Source of the DNA: Oscillospiraceae bacterium | Lineage (GTDB): Bacteria > Bacillota > Clostridia > Oscillospirales > Acutalibacteraceae | Assembly (NCBI GenBank): GCA_031267965.1 | Contig: JAIRYC010000087.1 | Location: 1 to 34,362 of the forward strand | Direction: 5' to 3' | DNA length: 34,362 nt | Part shown: in pieces, positions 1-8,157 of the stretch | How the letters are laid out: the number at the start of each line of letters is the position of its first letter | Position numbering within the stretch: position 1 is the stretch's first letter | Translations under genes and position numbers: made by a program | Notes under the pieces: generated by a model | The model's database searches: none | What the model was told of the DNA's origin: nothing | What the model saw: only the letters and a program-made list of their open reading frames with translations

Positions 1-1
1 C

Positions 2-166
2 GTGACGGAGTTCCCCTACGGCGAAAATCAGCTGACGGGCTACAACCAACTGCTCATTTTTGACGAAGAAAACGAGCGTTATCGTTACCTTGACGCGGCG
101 GGTATGGCGCACAATTATGGAGCGGGTGAAGGGAATCGAACCCTCGTGTTCAGCTTGGGAAGCTGA
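2..166 (+). CDS. Partial C-terminus of an unknown protein
   Basis: An open frame runs from the window edge to a TGA at 164-166, giving about 54 residues with ordinary coding composition (for example GYNQLLIFDEENERYRYLDA). I do not recognise the family. The last 15 codons lie inside the tRNA-Gly gene on the other strand, so the end of this protein is written in antisense tRNA sequence. Its true stop may have been replaced when DNA was joined at the tRNA 3' end. It could also be a chance open frame, since only the tail is visible. Confidence 0.35.
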   Translation: MTEFPYGENQLTGYNQLLIFDEENERYRYLDAAGMAHNYGAGEGNRTLVFSLGS

Positions 167-191
167 CATTCTACCATTGAACTACACCCGC
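118..191 (-). tRNA. tRNA-Gly (anticodon CCC)
   Basis: The minus strand folds as a full cloverleaf. The acceptor stem GCGGGTG pairs with CACCCGC, and the T-loop is GGTTCGATTCC. The anticodon stem TCAGC/GCTGA holds the loop TTCCCAA, so the anticodon is CCC and reads GGG. The terminal CCA is encoded at 118-120. A near-consensus promoter lies just upstream at 208-236. Confidence 0.95.
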
Positions 192-207
192 GTATTTCTA
201 TTAGCAA

Positions 208-236
208 AGTATATCACTTTGTTATATGGATTGCAA
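208..236 (-). promoter_or_regulatory. Promoter of tRNA-Gly
   Basis: On the minus strand a TTGCAA -35 box (231-236) and a TATACT -10 box (208-213) are separated by exactly 17 bases and lie 17 bases before the tRNA 5' end. This fits a housekeeping sigma-A promoter. Confidence 0.75.
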
Positions 237-266
237 GTCCCCTATGCGTTTTTGGGGGCGGTATGC

Positions 267-295
267 TTGCGCTAACGGTGCTTATCGTGTATAAT
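267..295 (+). promoter_or_regulatory. Promoter of the GH35 beta-galactosidase gene
   Basis: TTGCGC (267-272), a 17-base spacer and a perfect TATAAT (290-295) lie 28 bases before the ATG at 324. The 5' leader would be only about 20 bases long, and I see no clear operator in it. Confidence 0.7.
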
Positions 296-323
296 ATTCA
301 AAACGCTCATATGGGGGAACACC

Positions 324-2084
324 ATGCTGACAATACAAGGTGACGATTTTTATCTTGGCGGCAAACCGTTCAAAATCTACAGCGGCGCAATCCATTATTT
401 CCGCACACTGCCTGAGCAGTGGGAAGACAGGCTGCGCAAGTTGGTGGCATGTGGGCTTAACTGCGTAGAAACCTACGTCTGCTGGAACTTGCACGAACCA
501 CGCAAAGGTCAGTTTGATTTTTACGGTATGCTGGATATTGTGCGCTTCCTCAAGCTTGCGCAGGAGCTTGGACTTTATGCAATCGTCCGGCCCGGCCCTT
601 ATATTTGTGCAGAGTGGGAGTTTGGCGGTATGCCCGCTTGGTTGCTGGCTGAGGATGGACTACTCTTGCGCTGCAGCGAACCGCACTACCTTGCACATGT
701 ACGTGATTTTTATGCCAAACTGCTGCCATTATTAGCGCCGCAGCAGGTGCACAAAGGCGGCAATATCATCGCCATGCAAGTGGAAAACGAATATGGCAGC
801 TACGGCAACGACCACGATTATTTGCTGGAGCTTGAGAAAATTCAGCGGGAGAACGGCATTGAGGTTCTTCTCTTCACATCTGACGGGCCCGATTCCAACA
901 TGCTCTCCGGCGGGACTGTGCCACACCTGCTGAAGACTGCAAACTTCGGCTCCGGCGCAAAACGCAATCTTGCCGCACTGCGCCGTTTACAGACCAAAGG
1001 ACCCATGATGTGCATGGAGTTTTGGAACGGCTGGTTTGACCATTATGGTGAAATTCATCACCTCCGCCCTGCCAAGCATTTTGAGCTTGAGTTCAAGGCT
1101 TTGCTGGAACAAGACGCAAGCTGTAATATTTATATGTTCCATGGCGGAACAAACTTTGGTTATATGGGCGGCGCGAACCATACGGGCAAGGTCTACCAGC
1201 CTACGGTGACAAGTTACGACTACGACGCACTCTTGACCGAATGGGGCGGCTACACCAAAAAATACCACGCCACACGGAAGGTACTTTGCGCACACCGCGG
1301 CATAACCCCTCCTGAATTGCCACCCGAAGGCGAGCGCCGCGCCTACGGCAAAATCAGCCTCACCAAAACAGCGGGTTTGTTTGCCAGCCTTGATAAGCTC
1401 AGCACAAGTGTTCAAAGCATTGCACCTGAATATATGGAAAAATTCGGGCAGAACTATGGGCTTATCCTATACCGCCATGTGCTGCACGGCAACTACTCCG
1501 GTCAGTTGTTTGTCGACGGTCTGCATGACAGGGCGTGGGTTTTTGCGGACGGCGAATACAAAGGCTTGCTCTGGCGCAACGAGTGGAACGGCGTAAGCTT
1601 GGGTGATATTAAAGAGAATGCGGTAATTGACGTACTGGTCGAGGGCATGGGGCGCGTCAACTACGGCCCGCAGATGACGTCTGACCGCAAGGGTGCGGAA
1701 CAAATCCGAATCGGCAACCAACTGCTATATCATTGGGAAGTGTTTCCGCTTCCGCTGGAAAATCCGGAAATACTTGATTTTACGCAGACTAACCCGCAAT
1801 CCGCGCCGGCGTTTTATCAGGGCATGTTCCGCGCAGACGACAAAGCGGATACCTTTATTAAGTTCAAGGGGTTCACAAAGGGATATGTATGGGTCAATGG
1901 CTTTCACCTTGGTCGCTATTGGGCGATCGGGCCGCAGCAGACGCTGTATCTGCCGTCGCCGCTGCTCCGGGATGAAAACACCGTCACAGTGCTGGAGCTT
2001 GAGAAGCTGCCAAAAGCCGCTCACGTTGAACTGACTGATAAGCCCGACTTGCGCGGCAAGAAGTGGTTCGGCAAGAAATCGTAA
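324..2084 (+). CDS. Beta-galactosidase, glycoside hydrolase family 35
   Basis: A 586-residue retaining glycosidase predicted to release terminal beta-galactose from oligosaccharides. The N-terminal part (about 1-330) is the GH35 barrel. The acid/base is Glu156 in VENEYG and the nucleophile is Glu232 in MEFWNGWFDHYG, matching the human GLB1 pair. The C-terminal half (about 380-580) contains the beta-sandwich galactose-binding domains typical of the family, including GYVWVNGFHLGRYW near 545. There is no signal peptide, so it should be cytosolic and act on imported sugars. The gene stands alone with its own promoter and no transporter or regulator beside it. The ATG is preceded by a GGGGGAA ribosome site. 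The family is secure; the substrate is not. Confidence 0.93.
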   Translation: MLTIQGDDFYLGGKPFKIYSGAIHYFRTLPEQWEDRLRKLVACGLNCVETYVCWNLHEPRKGQFDFYGMLDIVRFLKLAQELGLYAIVRPGPYICAEWEFGGMPAWLLAEDGLLLRCSEPHYLAHVRDFYAKLLPLLAPQQVHKGGNIIAMQVENEYGSYGNDHDYLLELEKIQRENGIEVLLFTSDGPDSNMLSGGTVPHLLKTANFGSGAKRNLAALRRLQTKGPMMCMEFWNGWFDHYGEIHHLRPAKHFELEFKALLEQDASCNIYMFHGGTNFGYMGGANHTGKVYQPTVTSYDYDALLTEWGGYTKKYHATRKVLCAHRGITPPELPPEGERRAYGKISLTKTAGLFASLDKLSTSVQSIAPEYMEKFGQNYGLILYRHVLHGNYSGQLFVDGLHDRAWVFADGEYKGLLWRNEWNGVSLGDIKENAVIDVLVEGMGRVNYGPQMTSDRKGAEQIRIGNQLLYHWEVFPLPLENPEILDFTQTNPQSAPAFYQGMFRADDKADTFIKFKGFTKGYVWVNGFHLGRYWAIGPQQTLYLPSPLLRDENTVTVLELEKLPKAAHVELTDKPDLRGKKWFGKKS

Positions 2085-2162
2085 TACCGCAGCCTAACCC
2101 ATTGTGTCCCTAACCACTCTGCTTAACTGCAGCCAAATATAATTTTGAAAGGATAGATTATC

Positions 2163-2490
2163 ATGGATAAAAAATATATGAACGAGGAATATTTGAACAT
2201 TGCACAATATTTCTTGAAAAAGCCGAATCGGTATTCTGTTTTAATAAAGGGGGAAAGACCATTTTGTATTTCCTGCTGATTCTTACAAGTGCCGCTCTTT
2301 GACCAAGCCGGATATTCCCTCAATCCCCGGCATAATCGTCACTACGATACATCCAAAAGAACTGAAGGATGCCTTATTAATGAAATAAAAAGAAAACTTT
2401 CTGCCCATGCCAAAGTGGAAACCGAGCCTGCCAATTGATATAAAATTAATTAGCGAAAACGCTAGGTATTGTACGGATGACAAATTTTAG
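2163..2490 (+). pseudogene. Frameshifted remnant of an unknown gene
   Basis: An ATG with an AAAGGA site opens a 38-residue frame (MDKKYMNEEYLNIAQYFL...) that stops at a TGA. Protein-like sequence continues in other frames (PDIPSIPGIIVTTIHPKEL, then PMPKWKPSLPIDIKLISENA) and ends at a TAG near 2490. The patchwork suggests a gene broken by at least two frameshifts. It is AT-richer than its surroundings. The family is not recognised, and the join of the three pieces into one gene is inference. Confidence 0.45.
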
Positions 2491-2550
2491 TTTATCGAAA
2501 GGCAGAGATTTCCCTCGCCTTTCTCGCTAAATCTCCATTCCTCGCGCGCT

Positions 2551-2818
2551 CGTCCGTTTTGGGAAGGCATTGCCGATAGCCCAAACACAAACACAGATGA
2601 AGGCCTTGTTGCAAAGGGTGCGGACACAATAACGTTTTTGGAAGAAAAGCGTGCCATATTGGGCTTGAACGAAAGAGAAGCCAACGCATGTATTATTGAT
2701 TGACTGCCGTAGCTTGAAAACAACAAGTACAATTTCATTCGCTTTCAGTCAAAACCCGATATCTGTGACAAGAAAGGGCTATATGATCGTCGAATGGGGT
2801 GGCACAGAAATAAATTAA
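2551..2818 (+). pseudogene. Decayed C-terminal remnant of a Firmicutes exported-type protein
   Basis: The frame reads FWEGIADSP..., then FLEEKRAILGLNEREANA, then IID-stop-LP-stop-LENNKYNFIRFQ, and after an internal deletion and frameshift ends YMIVEWGGTEI. From memory, this arrangement (EREANEFIxYWLP, later VEWGGTE) recurs at the ends of uncharacterised proteins in Clostridia. The first stop (TGA) sits where Trp is expected and the second (TAG) where Gln is expected, both single transitions. There is no start region, so only a tail survives. The family has no function I can name. Confidence 0.55.
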
Positions 2819-2824
2819 CAGCGC

Positions 2825-3679
2825 TCATGCCACTACCCGCCCGGCATAAAGTCCGCCGTCCGCACGCGAACGCACACGCCACTGCACCAAATGCAGCTTG
2901 CCGCCCGTCAGCTCCAGCGCGGTGATTTCCCCTGGATGAACACAGCAGCCGTCGTTTGCGTATCCCGTGCCCGCTGAGCCGTTCCAATAAGCGCGGTGAG
3001 TGTGCCCGGCAATCAGGATTGCACCCTGACTCTTACTCCAATCGGCAAGCCGTTGCTCAATTTTGTCCAAACGCTTTGGATGCTCATGCACGCGGAATGG
3101 CTCCCGCATACCGAAGATTTCCAGCGGCACCCAAACTGTATGTACGGCAAAACGCGTCACGCGCCAAAGCGTGCTGTTGAAGATATCCGCCTGATGGCCG
3201 TGGCAAAGGTAGTATTTGCGTCCGTCGTCATCGTCTAGAATAATCGCCTCGTTTATCCGCAGACCCTCAAAAAACGGCACGCACAGGCGACTGTTCAAAG
3301 CTACGCAGCCTTGCAGGTTTTTCTCACGCCACTTGGCGCTTCGCTTAACGATATCATGATTGCCATAGAGCATATGGAATCGTCCGGCACGGTGAAAGCG
3401 CTCGAGCATGGCAAAGGTTTCCCGGTGGGCTTCGAGGATTTGCGAAAAATTGTGGTTTTCCCAAAGCTCGTCGCCGTCGCCAAGCTCAAAGTATGTATAG
3501 TCCCCGCGCCAATAGTGTTCCATTGCGGCGTGCCAAAGTGGAACGTTTTGCGCAAAGTCGTCTGCCCCATCGCCTAATCCACGGTGGCAGTCGCTCATGA
3601 AAACAAAGCGCGTCGCGCTGTCTACAGGTATGTGCGGGCAGGCGGCAAAAGCCCTGCTCAAACGCGTTGATGTACTCAT
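2825..3679 (-). CDS. Calcineurin-like metallophosphoesterase
   Basis: A 284-residue protein with the full set of dinuclear metal motifs in order: DCH near residue 30, GDGDE near 67, GNHD near 106, CHGHQAD near 159 and AGHTHR near 225. It therefore should be an active phosphoesterase. The general layout resembles LpxH-like and uncharacterised UDP-sugar or nucleotide hydrolases, but this is a Gram-positive context and the substrate cannot be told. No signal peptide or membrane segment is present. The ribosome site before the ATG is weak (AGGGT). It stands alone between remnants and the small-protein locus. Confidence 0.85.
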   Translation of the reverse strand: MSTSTRLSRAFAACPHIPVDSATRFVFMSDCHRGLGDGADDFAQNVPLWHAAMEHYWRGDYTYFELGDGDELWENHNFSQILEAHRETFAMLERFHRAGRFHMLYGNHDIVKRSAKWREKNLQGCVALNSRLCVPFFEGLRINEAIILDDDDGRKYYLCHGHQADIFNSTLWRVTRFAVHTVWVPLEIFGMREPFRVHEHPKRLDKIEQRLADWSKSQGAILIAGHTHRAYWNGSAGTGYANDGCCVHPGEITALELTGGKLHLVQWRVRSRADGGLYAGRVVA

Positions 3680-3846
3680 ACCCTATTTTATGCTCAAGGC
3701 AGGAGCATGTTGACGCTATTCAAAACACACCCTAAATTGTTGTTATTGCAATACACAATCATTGCTAATTTACACCAAATAGGTGGCAAATGCTCGATGT
3801 GTTACAAAATTGTTTCGAACTTTCCGATAAAAATTCGCAAAACCCC

Positions 3847-3875
3847 TTGCAATCTTAAACAATTTGTGCTATATT
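3847..3875 (+). promoter_or_regulatory. Promoter of the 43-residue small protein gene
   Basis: TTGCAA (3847-3852), a 17-base spacer and TATATT (3870-3875), preceded by TGC as in an extended -10. It lies about 50 bases before the ATG at 3925. The 165 bases before it (3680-3846) are AT-rich and hold no gene that I can see, only an imperfect inverted repeat around CACC/GGTG near 3773-3785. Confidence 0.65.
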
Positions 3876-3924
3876 TGACCTACGGTGCAAGCTTTACTCT
3901 ATCATAGCAAAGGAGGTAACCCTC

Positions 3925-4056
3925 ATGGACGATTTTGTTCAAGCATTTGCGGATTTCTTTAGTTGGGCTTCCGGTTGGACTTTTGAGTATGTCTACACAA
4001 TCATTGTTGATTGGCTCGGAACAGTAATGGGCTGGGATTTCCACCATGGTCAGTGA
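3925..4056 (+). CDS. Aromatic, acidic 43-residue small protein of unknown function
   Basis: The ATG follows an AAAGGAGG ribosome site, one of the best matches in the window, at ideal spacing. The product starts MDDFVQAFADFFSWASGW and ends GWDFHHGQ. It has no Lys or Arg, five Asp or Glu, and twelve aromatic residues out of 43 (six Phe, four Trp, two Tyr). Its middle (about 18-37) could be an amphipathic or membrane-associated helix. A promoter sits before it and a terminator directly after it, so it looks like an independent mRNA of about 230 bases. I do not recognise the family. The net negative charge argues against a typical cationic bacteriocin or type I toxin. Confidence 0.7.
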   Translation: MDDFVQAFADFFSWASGWTFEYVYTIIVDWLGTVMGWDFHHGQ

Positions 4057-4075
4057 CCTGCCCGAAACCAATTCA

Positions 4076-4113
4076 CAAAAAGCCCCCTGCCCAAGCCGGA
4101 CAGGGGGCTTTTC
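4076..4113. terminator. Bidirectional intrinsic terminator
   Basis: A perfect 9-bp stem AGCCCCCTG/CAGGGGGCT (4081-4089 and 4101-4109) is flanked by CAAAAA on the left and TTTTC on the right. Each strand therefore ends in a U-rich tail. It can stop the small-protein transcript on the plus strand and the division operon on the minus strand, eight bases after the ftsW stop. Confidence 0.85.
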
Positions 4114-4121
4114 ATATTCTG

Positions 4122-5585
4122 TCAGCGCTTTTTGCGCATAAACCTTGAGCACGAGAGCACCATGCCCATTTCCGCCAGCAAGATAACCAAGGACGTACCG
4201 CCGTAGCTAAAAAATGGTAGCCCTATGCCAGTGTTGGGGATTGTGTCCGTCACAACTGCAATGTTAAGCGCAGCTTGCAGTCCAACCTGGAAGCAAATGC
4301 CCATACACAGCAAGCCGTTAAAGCGCCGCGCGTCACCACGCTGCCGCTGTGCAACAATGAAGCCTTGCCTCAGCAGAAACACAAACAGCAAAAGGATTAT
4401 CACCGCGCCAATATACCCCAGTTCCTCACAAATAATGGAAAAAATGAAATCGTTGTGCGGCTCGGAAACATAGAGGTGCTTTTGCTGGCTTCGCCCAAAG
4501 CCCAGCCCAAACAGTCCTCCGGAGCCGATTGCGTAAAGCGACTGGTTGACCTGCCAACGCGCCCCAAGCGGGTCGTAGTTTTTATCAAGCCAGGCAGTAA
4601 CGCGTTCCTGCATGTAATTAGCAAAGATTTTCTGGATAAATCCAACGCCCGCAAAATAGGCAAGTATCAGCAACGCAATCCCGGCTACCGGAATCAAGAA
4701 CCAATACCATTTTACGCCGCCGAGCCACATCATCACAGCACCAAGCAACAGCAGCAAGATAGTACCCGAAAGGTGGTTTTCTTTGTACACCAAACCGCAT
4801 ATGCCACCGATTACCACGGCATAGACCCCAATTGCGCTTAATGCTTCCCAAGCACGACGGATAAAATCCCTTGCCTTCGCCTTTGTCCTTGCCCATCCCC
4901 AGCGTGGGAATGGTCCGCCCAGCGTGATTTTACTCATGATCTTTCCCTTACGCGCTTCCATATCCGCCGCGCAGAACATAATCAAGCCCAGCTTAGCGAT
5001 TTCCGACGGCTGGAATGTAAAACTTCCAAAACCGATGAAGCGCGCAATATCTTCACGTCCGGCCCCCAGGTTTGTGTGGTAAAACAACACAACGACCAAC
5101 AGCACAAACGATGTGCCCAGCGCAGCATACGCCCAATCCCTAAATACACTTGGATGGATATTCGATATAACAAACATAACTGCCAAGCCCAACAACGCGT
5201 TTTTTGCCTGCGGGATTATATACGCATAGGCGTTGCCCTCATGTGCTTGTGCATCTACGTAGCCTGCGGAGAACATCATCACCAGCCCGAACGCAAGCAG
5301 ACCAAGCACCAAAATCAAGAAAAAGGTATCCACACCCTGTTGAGCGCGGATTGCTTTTACCAGCCCTCCAAAGCCCGGTTTTGTTTTTTTGAACGTGAAG
5401 AACGGGTGCTCGGTTGGATGCGGCAAAACGCGGCGTAAAAGCCCGTCCTCGCGCGGCATGCTCTGGCGTGCAAGGGACTGTGTATTCTGCTGGCTACGGC
5501 GGGTGCTGCCCGCCACAGAACGTTCTCTGCGCTGGCTGTTTGCCAGGTAGCGGTGCGTCTGCGAATCCGGACGGCGGTTTGTCAC
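4122..5585 (-). CDS. ftsW: SEDS peptidoglycan glycosyltransferase FtsW/SpoVE
   Basis: A 487-residue integral membrane protein that polymerises lipid II into glycan strands at the septum, working with a class B PBP. SEDS family signatures are present: FTFQPSEIAK after the fourth membrane segment, SEPHNDFIFSIICEELG, and the C-terminal IPNTGIGLPFFSYGGTSL. About ten membrane segments are predicted. The start is a GTG at 5585, nine bases after a GGAGG site lying inside mraY; the two genes overlap by four bases, so translation is likely coupled. The first 75 or so residues are an Arg/Gln/Ser-rich cytoplasmic tail, longer than usual. It is the last gene of the operon. FtsW and SpoVE cannot be told apart by sequence alone. 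Confidence 0.92.
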   Translation of the reverse strand: MTNRRPDSQTHRYLANSQRRERSVAGSTRRSQQNTQSLARQSMPREDGLLRRVLPHPTEHPFFTFKKTKPGFGGLVKAIRAQQGVDTFFLILVLGLLAFGLVMMFSAGYVDAQAHEGNAYAYIIPQAKNALLGLAVMFVISNIHPSVFRDWAYAALGTSFVLLVVVLFYHTNLGAGREDIARFIGFGSFTFQPSEIAKLGLIMFCAADMEARKGKIMSKITLGGPFPRWGWARTKAKARDFIRRAWEALSAIGVYAVVIGGICGLVYKENHLSGTILLLLLGAVMMWLGGVKWYWFLIPVAGIALLILAYFAGVGFIQKIFANYMQERVTAWLDKNYDPLGARWQVNQSLYAIGSGGLFGLGFGRSQQKHLYVSEPHNDFIFSIICEELGYIGAVIILLLFVFLLRQGFIVAQRQRGDARRFNGLLCMGICFQVGLQAALNIAVVTDTIPNTGIGLPFFSYGGTSLVILLAEMGMVLSCSRFMRKKR

Positions 5586-6592
5586 GCGAGGTAACCTCCA
5601 GTTTTAAGCAGAACGTAGCCCAAGGCTATGCCTGCTACATTCACTGCACAAAAGATAAACACGATTTTTTTCTCGCTCCAGCCGGACAACTCAAAGTGGT
5701 GGTGAATCGGCGCCATTTTGAAAACGCGCTTACCGTGCGTTACTTTAAAATAGCCGATTTGGATAACATCCGACAGGCCCTCAATCACATATATGATGCC
5801 AAACAGGAGCAAAATTAGCGGCGCATTCAGCGTGTATGCCAGCGCGACGACCATTCCACCAAGGAACAGGGCGCCCACATCTCCCATAATGACCTTGGCC
5901 GGTTTGTGATTCCAGCATAGGAACCCAAGGCACGCACCGAGCAATGCCGCCGCCATGACGGCCGTGCTCTGCTGCCCAACAAGGTACGCCAACGCTATAA
6001 ATGCGGCGGATGCTGTCGCCGTAACAGAAGAGCAAAGTCCATCTACGCCATCAGTAAAATTGACTGCGTTGACCGCGGCATAGAGCACGCCGAACCCAAA
6101 TGGGAAGAAGGCCCACCACGGCATTGCTACATCGCCGAAGAAGGGCGCCCACATGTGCGGCGCACCGCCTTCAAACTTCCAGACGGTGAAAAGGTAGCCG
6201 AGGATGATGACGATTTGCAGCAGGGTTTTTTGTTTAATATCCAAACCCTGATTGCGTTTTTTAACAACCTTGATATAATCGTCCAAGAAGCCCACAAAGC
6301 CAAAACTCAATGCCATAACAAAGCCTGCAATCAACTTTTTGGAGCTTGGGTCGCCAATATCAACAATCAGCTTTGGCAAAATAAAGATTGCAAACGCCGC
6401 CGCAGTTCCGGCAACAAAAAGCAGCCCGCCCATTGTGGGGATACCTTCTTTGCTTTTGTGCCACTTAGGACCGATATCCAAAATAGTCTGCCCAATTTTG
6501 AGCTTGCGCAACCAAGGAATAATCCCAAAACCCAGCAGCGCCGTCACCATGAACGCGACCGCTGCCGCGAAAATCAGCATTATTTTGTCCAC
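5582..6592 (-). CDS. mraY: Phospho-N-acetylmuramoyl-pentapeptide transferase MraY
   Basis: A 336-residue polytopic enzyme that transfers phospho-MurNAc-pentapeptide from UDP to undecaprenyl phosphate, making lipid I. Diagnostic motifs are GIPTMGG near 50, DDYIKVVKKRNQGL near 100, NAVNFTDGVDGL near 178, the MGDVGALFLGG segment near 240, and MAPIHHHFE near 295, which holds the three histidines. The track start is a GTG at 6592; an in-frame ATG lies at 6580, and neither has a strong ribosome site, so the first four residues are uncertain. It sits between murE and ftsW; murF and murD, which often flank it, are absent. Confidence 0.95.
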   Translation of the reverse strand: MDKIMLIFAAAVAFMVTALLGFGIIPWLRKLKIGQTILDIGPKWHKSKEGIPTMGGLLFVAGTAAAFAIFILPKLIVDIGDPSSKKLIAGFVMALSFGFVGFLDDYIKVVKKRNQGLDIKQKTLLQIVIILGYLFTVWKFEGGAPHMWAPFFGDVAMPWWAFFPFGFGVLYAAVNAVNFTDGVDGLCSSVTATASAAFIALAYLVGQQSTAVMAAALLGACLGFLCWNHKPAKVIMGDVGALFLGGMVVALAYTLNAPLILLLFGIIYVIEGLSDVIQIGYFKVTHGKRVFKMAPIHHHFELSGWSEKKIVFIFCAVNVAGIALGYVLLKTGGYLA

Positions 6593-6651
6593 GCTTTTTT
6601 ACCGAACCTTTCTGTTTTTGATTCTTTGCGGCCGGCGGTTGACCACCGTCC

Positions 6652-8103
6652 CTACTCTGCGCCGGCGGCTTTTGCCAGCACCTCGTGCACGACTTTGCGC
6701 TCATCAAGGCTTATCTTGCCCGTGCCGAGTATCTGATAGTCCTCGTGCCCCTTACCCGCAAGCAGAATTATATCGCCTTCGTCCGCTTCTGTCAACGCCA
6801 TGCCGATTGCAGTCACTCTGTCGCGTTCCACGCGAACCTGTTTGCGCAGCTTACTCGGCACACCCTCAAGTATCTCCGCAATGATTGTGTCCGGGTCCTC
6901 CGTGCGCGGATTATCCGACGTGATGAAGACGGCATCCGCAAGTTCCACCGCTATTTTGCCCATAACCGGGCGTTTGGCACGGTCTCGGTCGCCACCGCAG
7001 CCCAGCAGCACAATCAGGCGATTAGGATGGCACTCGCGCAGGGTCGTCAGGACATTCTCAAGCGCATCAGGCGTATGGGCATAGTCGATGTAAACGCAGT
7101 ATGGAGTATCAGTTTCTACGCGCTCAAGCCTGCCGGGGATTCCCCGCGATGCAGAGAGCGCATTTGCCGCGGCGTTGAAGTCAATTCCAAGCTCGGTGGC
7201 CGTTGCAAGCGCCGCAAGTGCATTGTGGGCGGAAAATCGCCCTGGCGTTTGCAGCTTAAGCCGCGCAATCTTACCCATAGCGACCGCGTTAAAACGCACG
7301 CCGTCAAGGTTTTGCTCCAGATTCTTGGCGGTGTAATCCGCCTCATCCCAGTTGAGAGAGTAACTAACCGTGCGGCGTAAACTGCCAATGGACATATAGG
7401 CGTTGTTGGGGTCGTCAAGGTTCAGCACACACAGCGCGGCACTGGGGAATAGGCAGCGCTTTGCGGCTTTGTACTCCCTCATGGAGCCATGGTAGTCTAA
7501 ATGGTCTTGCGTTAGGTTGGTGAACACTGCGGCCGCAAAGGCAAGCCCTGCCGTGCGCCGCTGCTCCAGCGCTTGGGAGCTGACCTCCATTACACAGTAG
7601 GTGCAGCCTTTGTCCGCCATCTTTTTCAAGAGCGATTGCAATGTAAACGAATCCGGAGTCGTCAGAGAGGATTCCTCCGCCTCTTCCCCGCTGATTTCTG
7701 TGCGCACAGTACCAATCAGCCCAACTTTTTCGCCGGCGGATTCAAGAATATCCCGCAGGAGGAATGCTGTGCTGGTTTTACCGTTGGTTCCAGTTATGCC
7801 GATTATCTTTAGCCGCTTTGCCGGATATCCATGCCACACGGCACAAATGAGTGCCAGCGCAGCACGCGAGTCCCGCACAAGGATTTGCTTTTCGAGCAGC
7901 AAATCCCGCTGGGTGACAATAAACGCCGCACCTTTCTCCAACGCTTCAGCAGCAAAGGAGTGTCCGTCAACACGCCGTCCGGTTACGCACACAAAACCGT
8001 AGCCGGATTTCATGCGGTTGATGTCGTCTGTAATGCCGGTAATATCGCCTTTTATTTTAGGCAGAGCACCCTCATACCAATCAAACAAGGTTTGGATTTG
8101 CAT
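6652..8103 (-). CDS. murE: UDP-MurNAc-tripeptide synthetase MurE (meso-DAP type)
   Basis: A 483-residue Mur ligase that adds the third residue to UDP-MurNAc-L-Ala-D-Glu in the cytoplasm. The P-loop GTNGKT is at 105-110, and a carbamoylated Lys candidate lies in YKAAKRCLF around 211-219. The substrate motif is DNPR (397-400), which in this family selects meso-diaminopimelate over lysine. That agrees with the dapL gene at 15930. The ATG has an AAAGGAGA ribosome site. It is the fifth gene of the division operon. Confidence 0.95.
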   Translation of the reverse strand: MQIQTLFDWYEGALPKIKGDITGITDDINRMKSGYGFVCVTGRRVDGHSFAAEALEKGAAFIVTQRDLLLEKQILVRDSRAALALICAVWHGYPAKRLKIIGITGTNGKTSTAFLLRDILESAGEKVGLIGTVRTEISGEEAEESSLTTPDSFTLQSLLKKMADKGCTYCVMEVSSQALEQRRTAGLAFAAAVFTNLTQDHLDYHGSMREYKAAKRCLFPSAALCVLNLDDPNNAYMSIGSLRRTVSYSLNWDEADYTAKNLEQNLDGVRFNAVAMGKIARLKLQTPGRFSAHNALAALATATELGIDFNAAANALSASRGIPGRLERVETDTPYCVYIDYAHTPDALENVLTTLRECHPNRLIVLLGCGGDRDRAKRPVMGKIAVELADAVFITSDNPRTEDPDTIIAEILEGVPSKLRKQVRVERDRVTAIGMALTEADEGDIILLAGKGHEDYQILGTGKISLDERKVVHEVLAKAAGAE

Positions 8104-8157
8104 GGCGTTCTCCTTTCAGTTTCGTTTTTCAGGGCAGGAACACCTATGAAATTTTTG

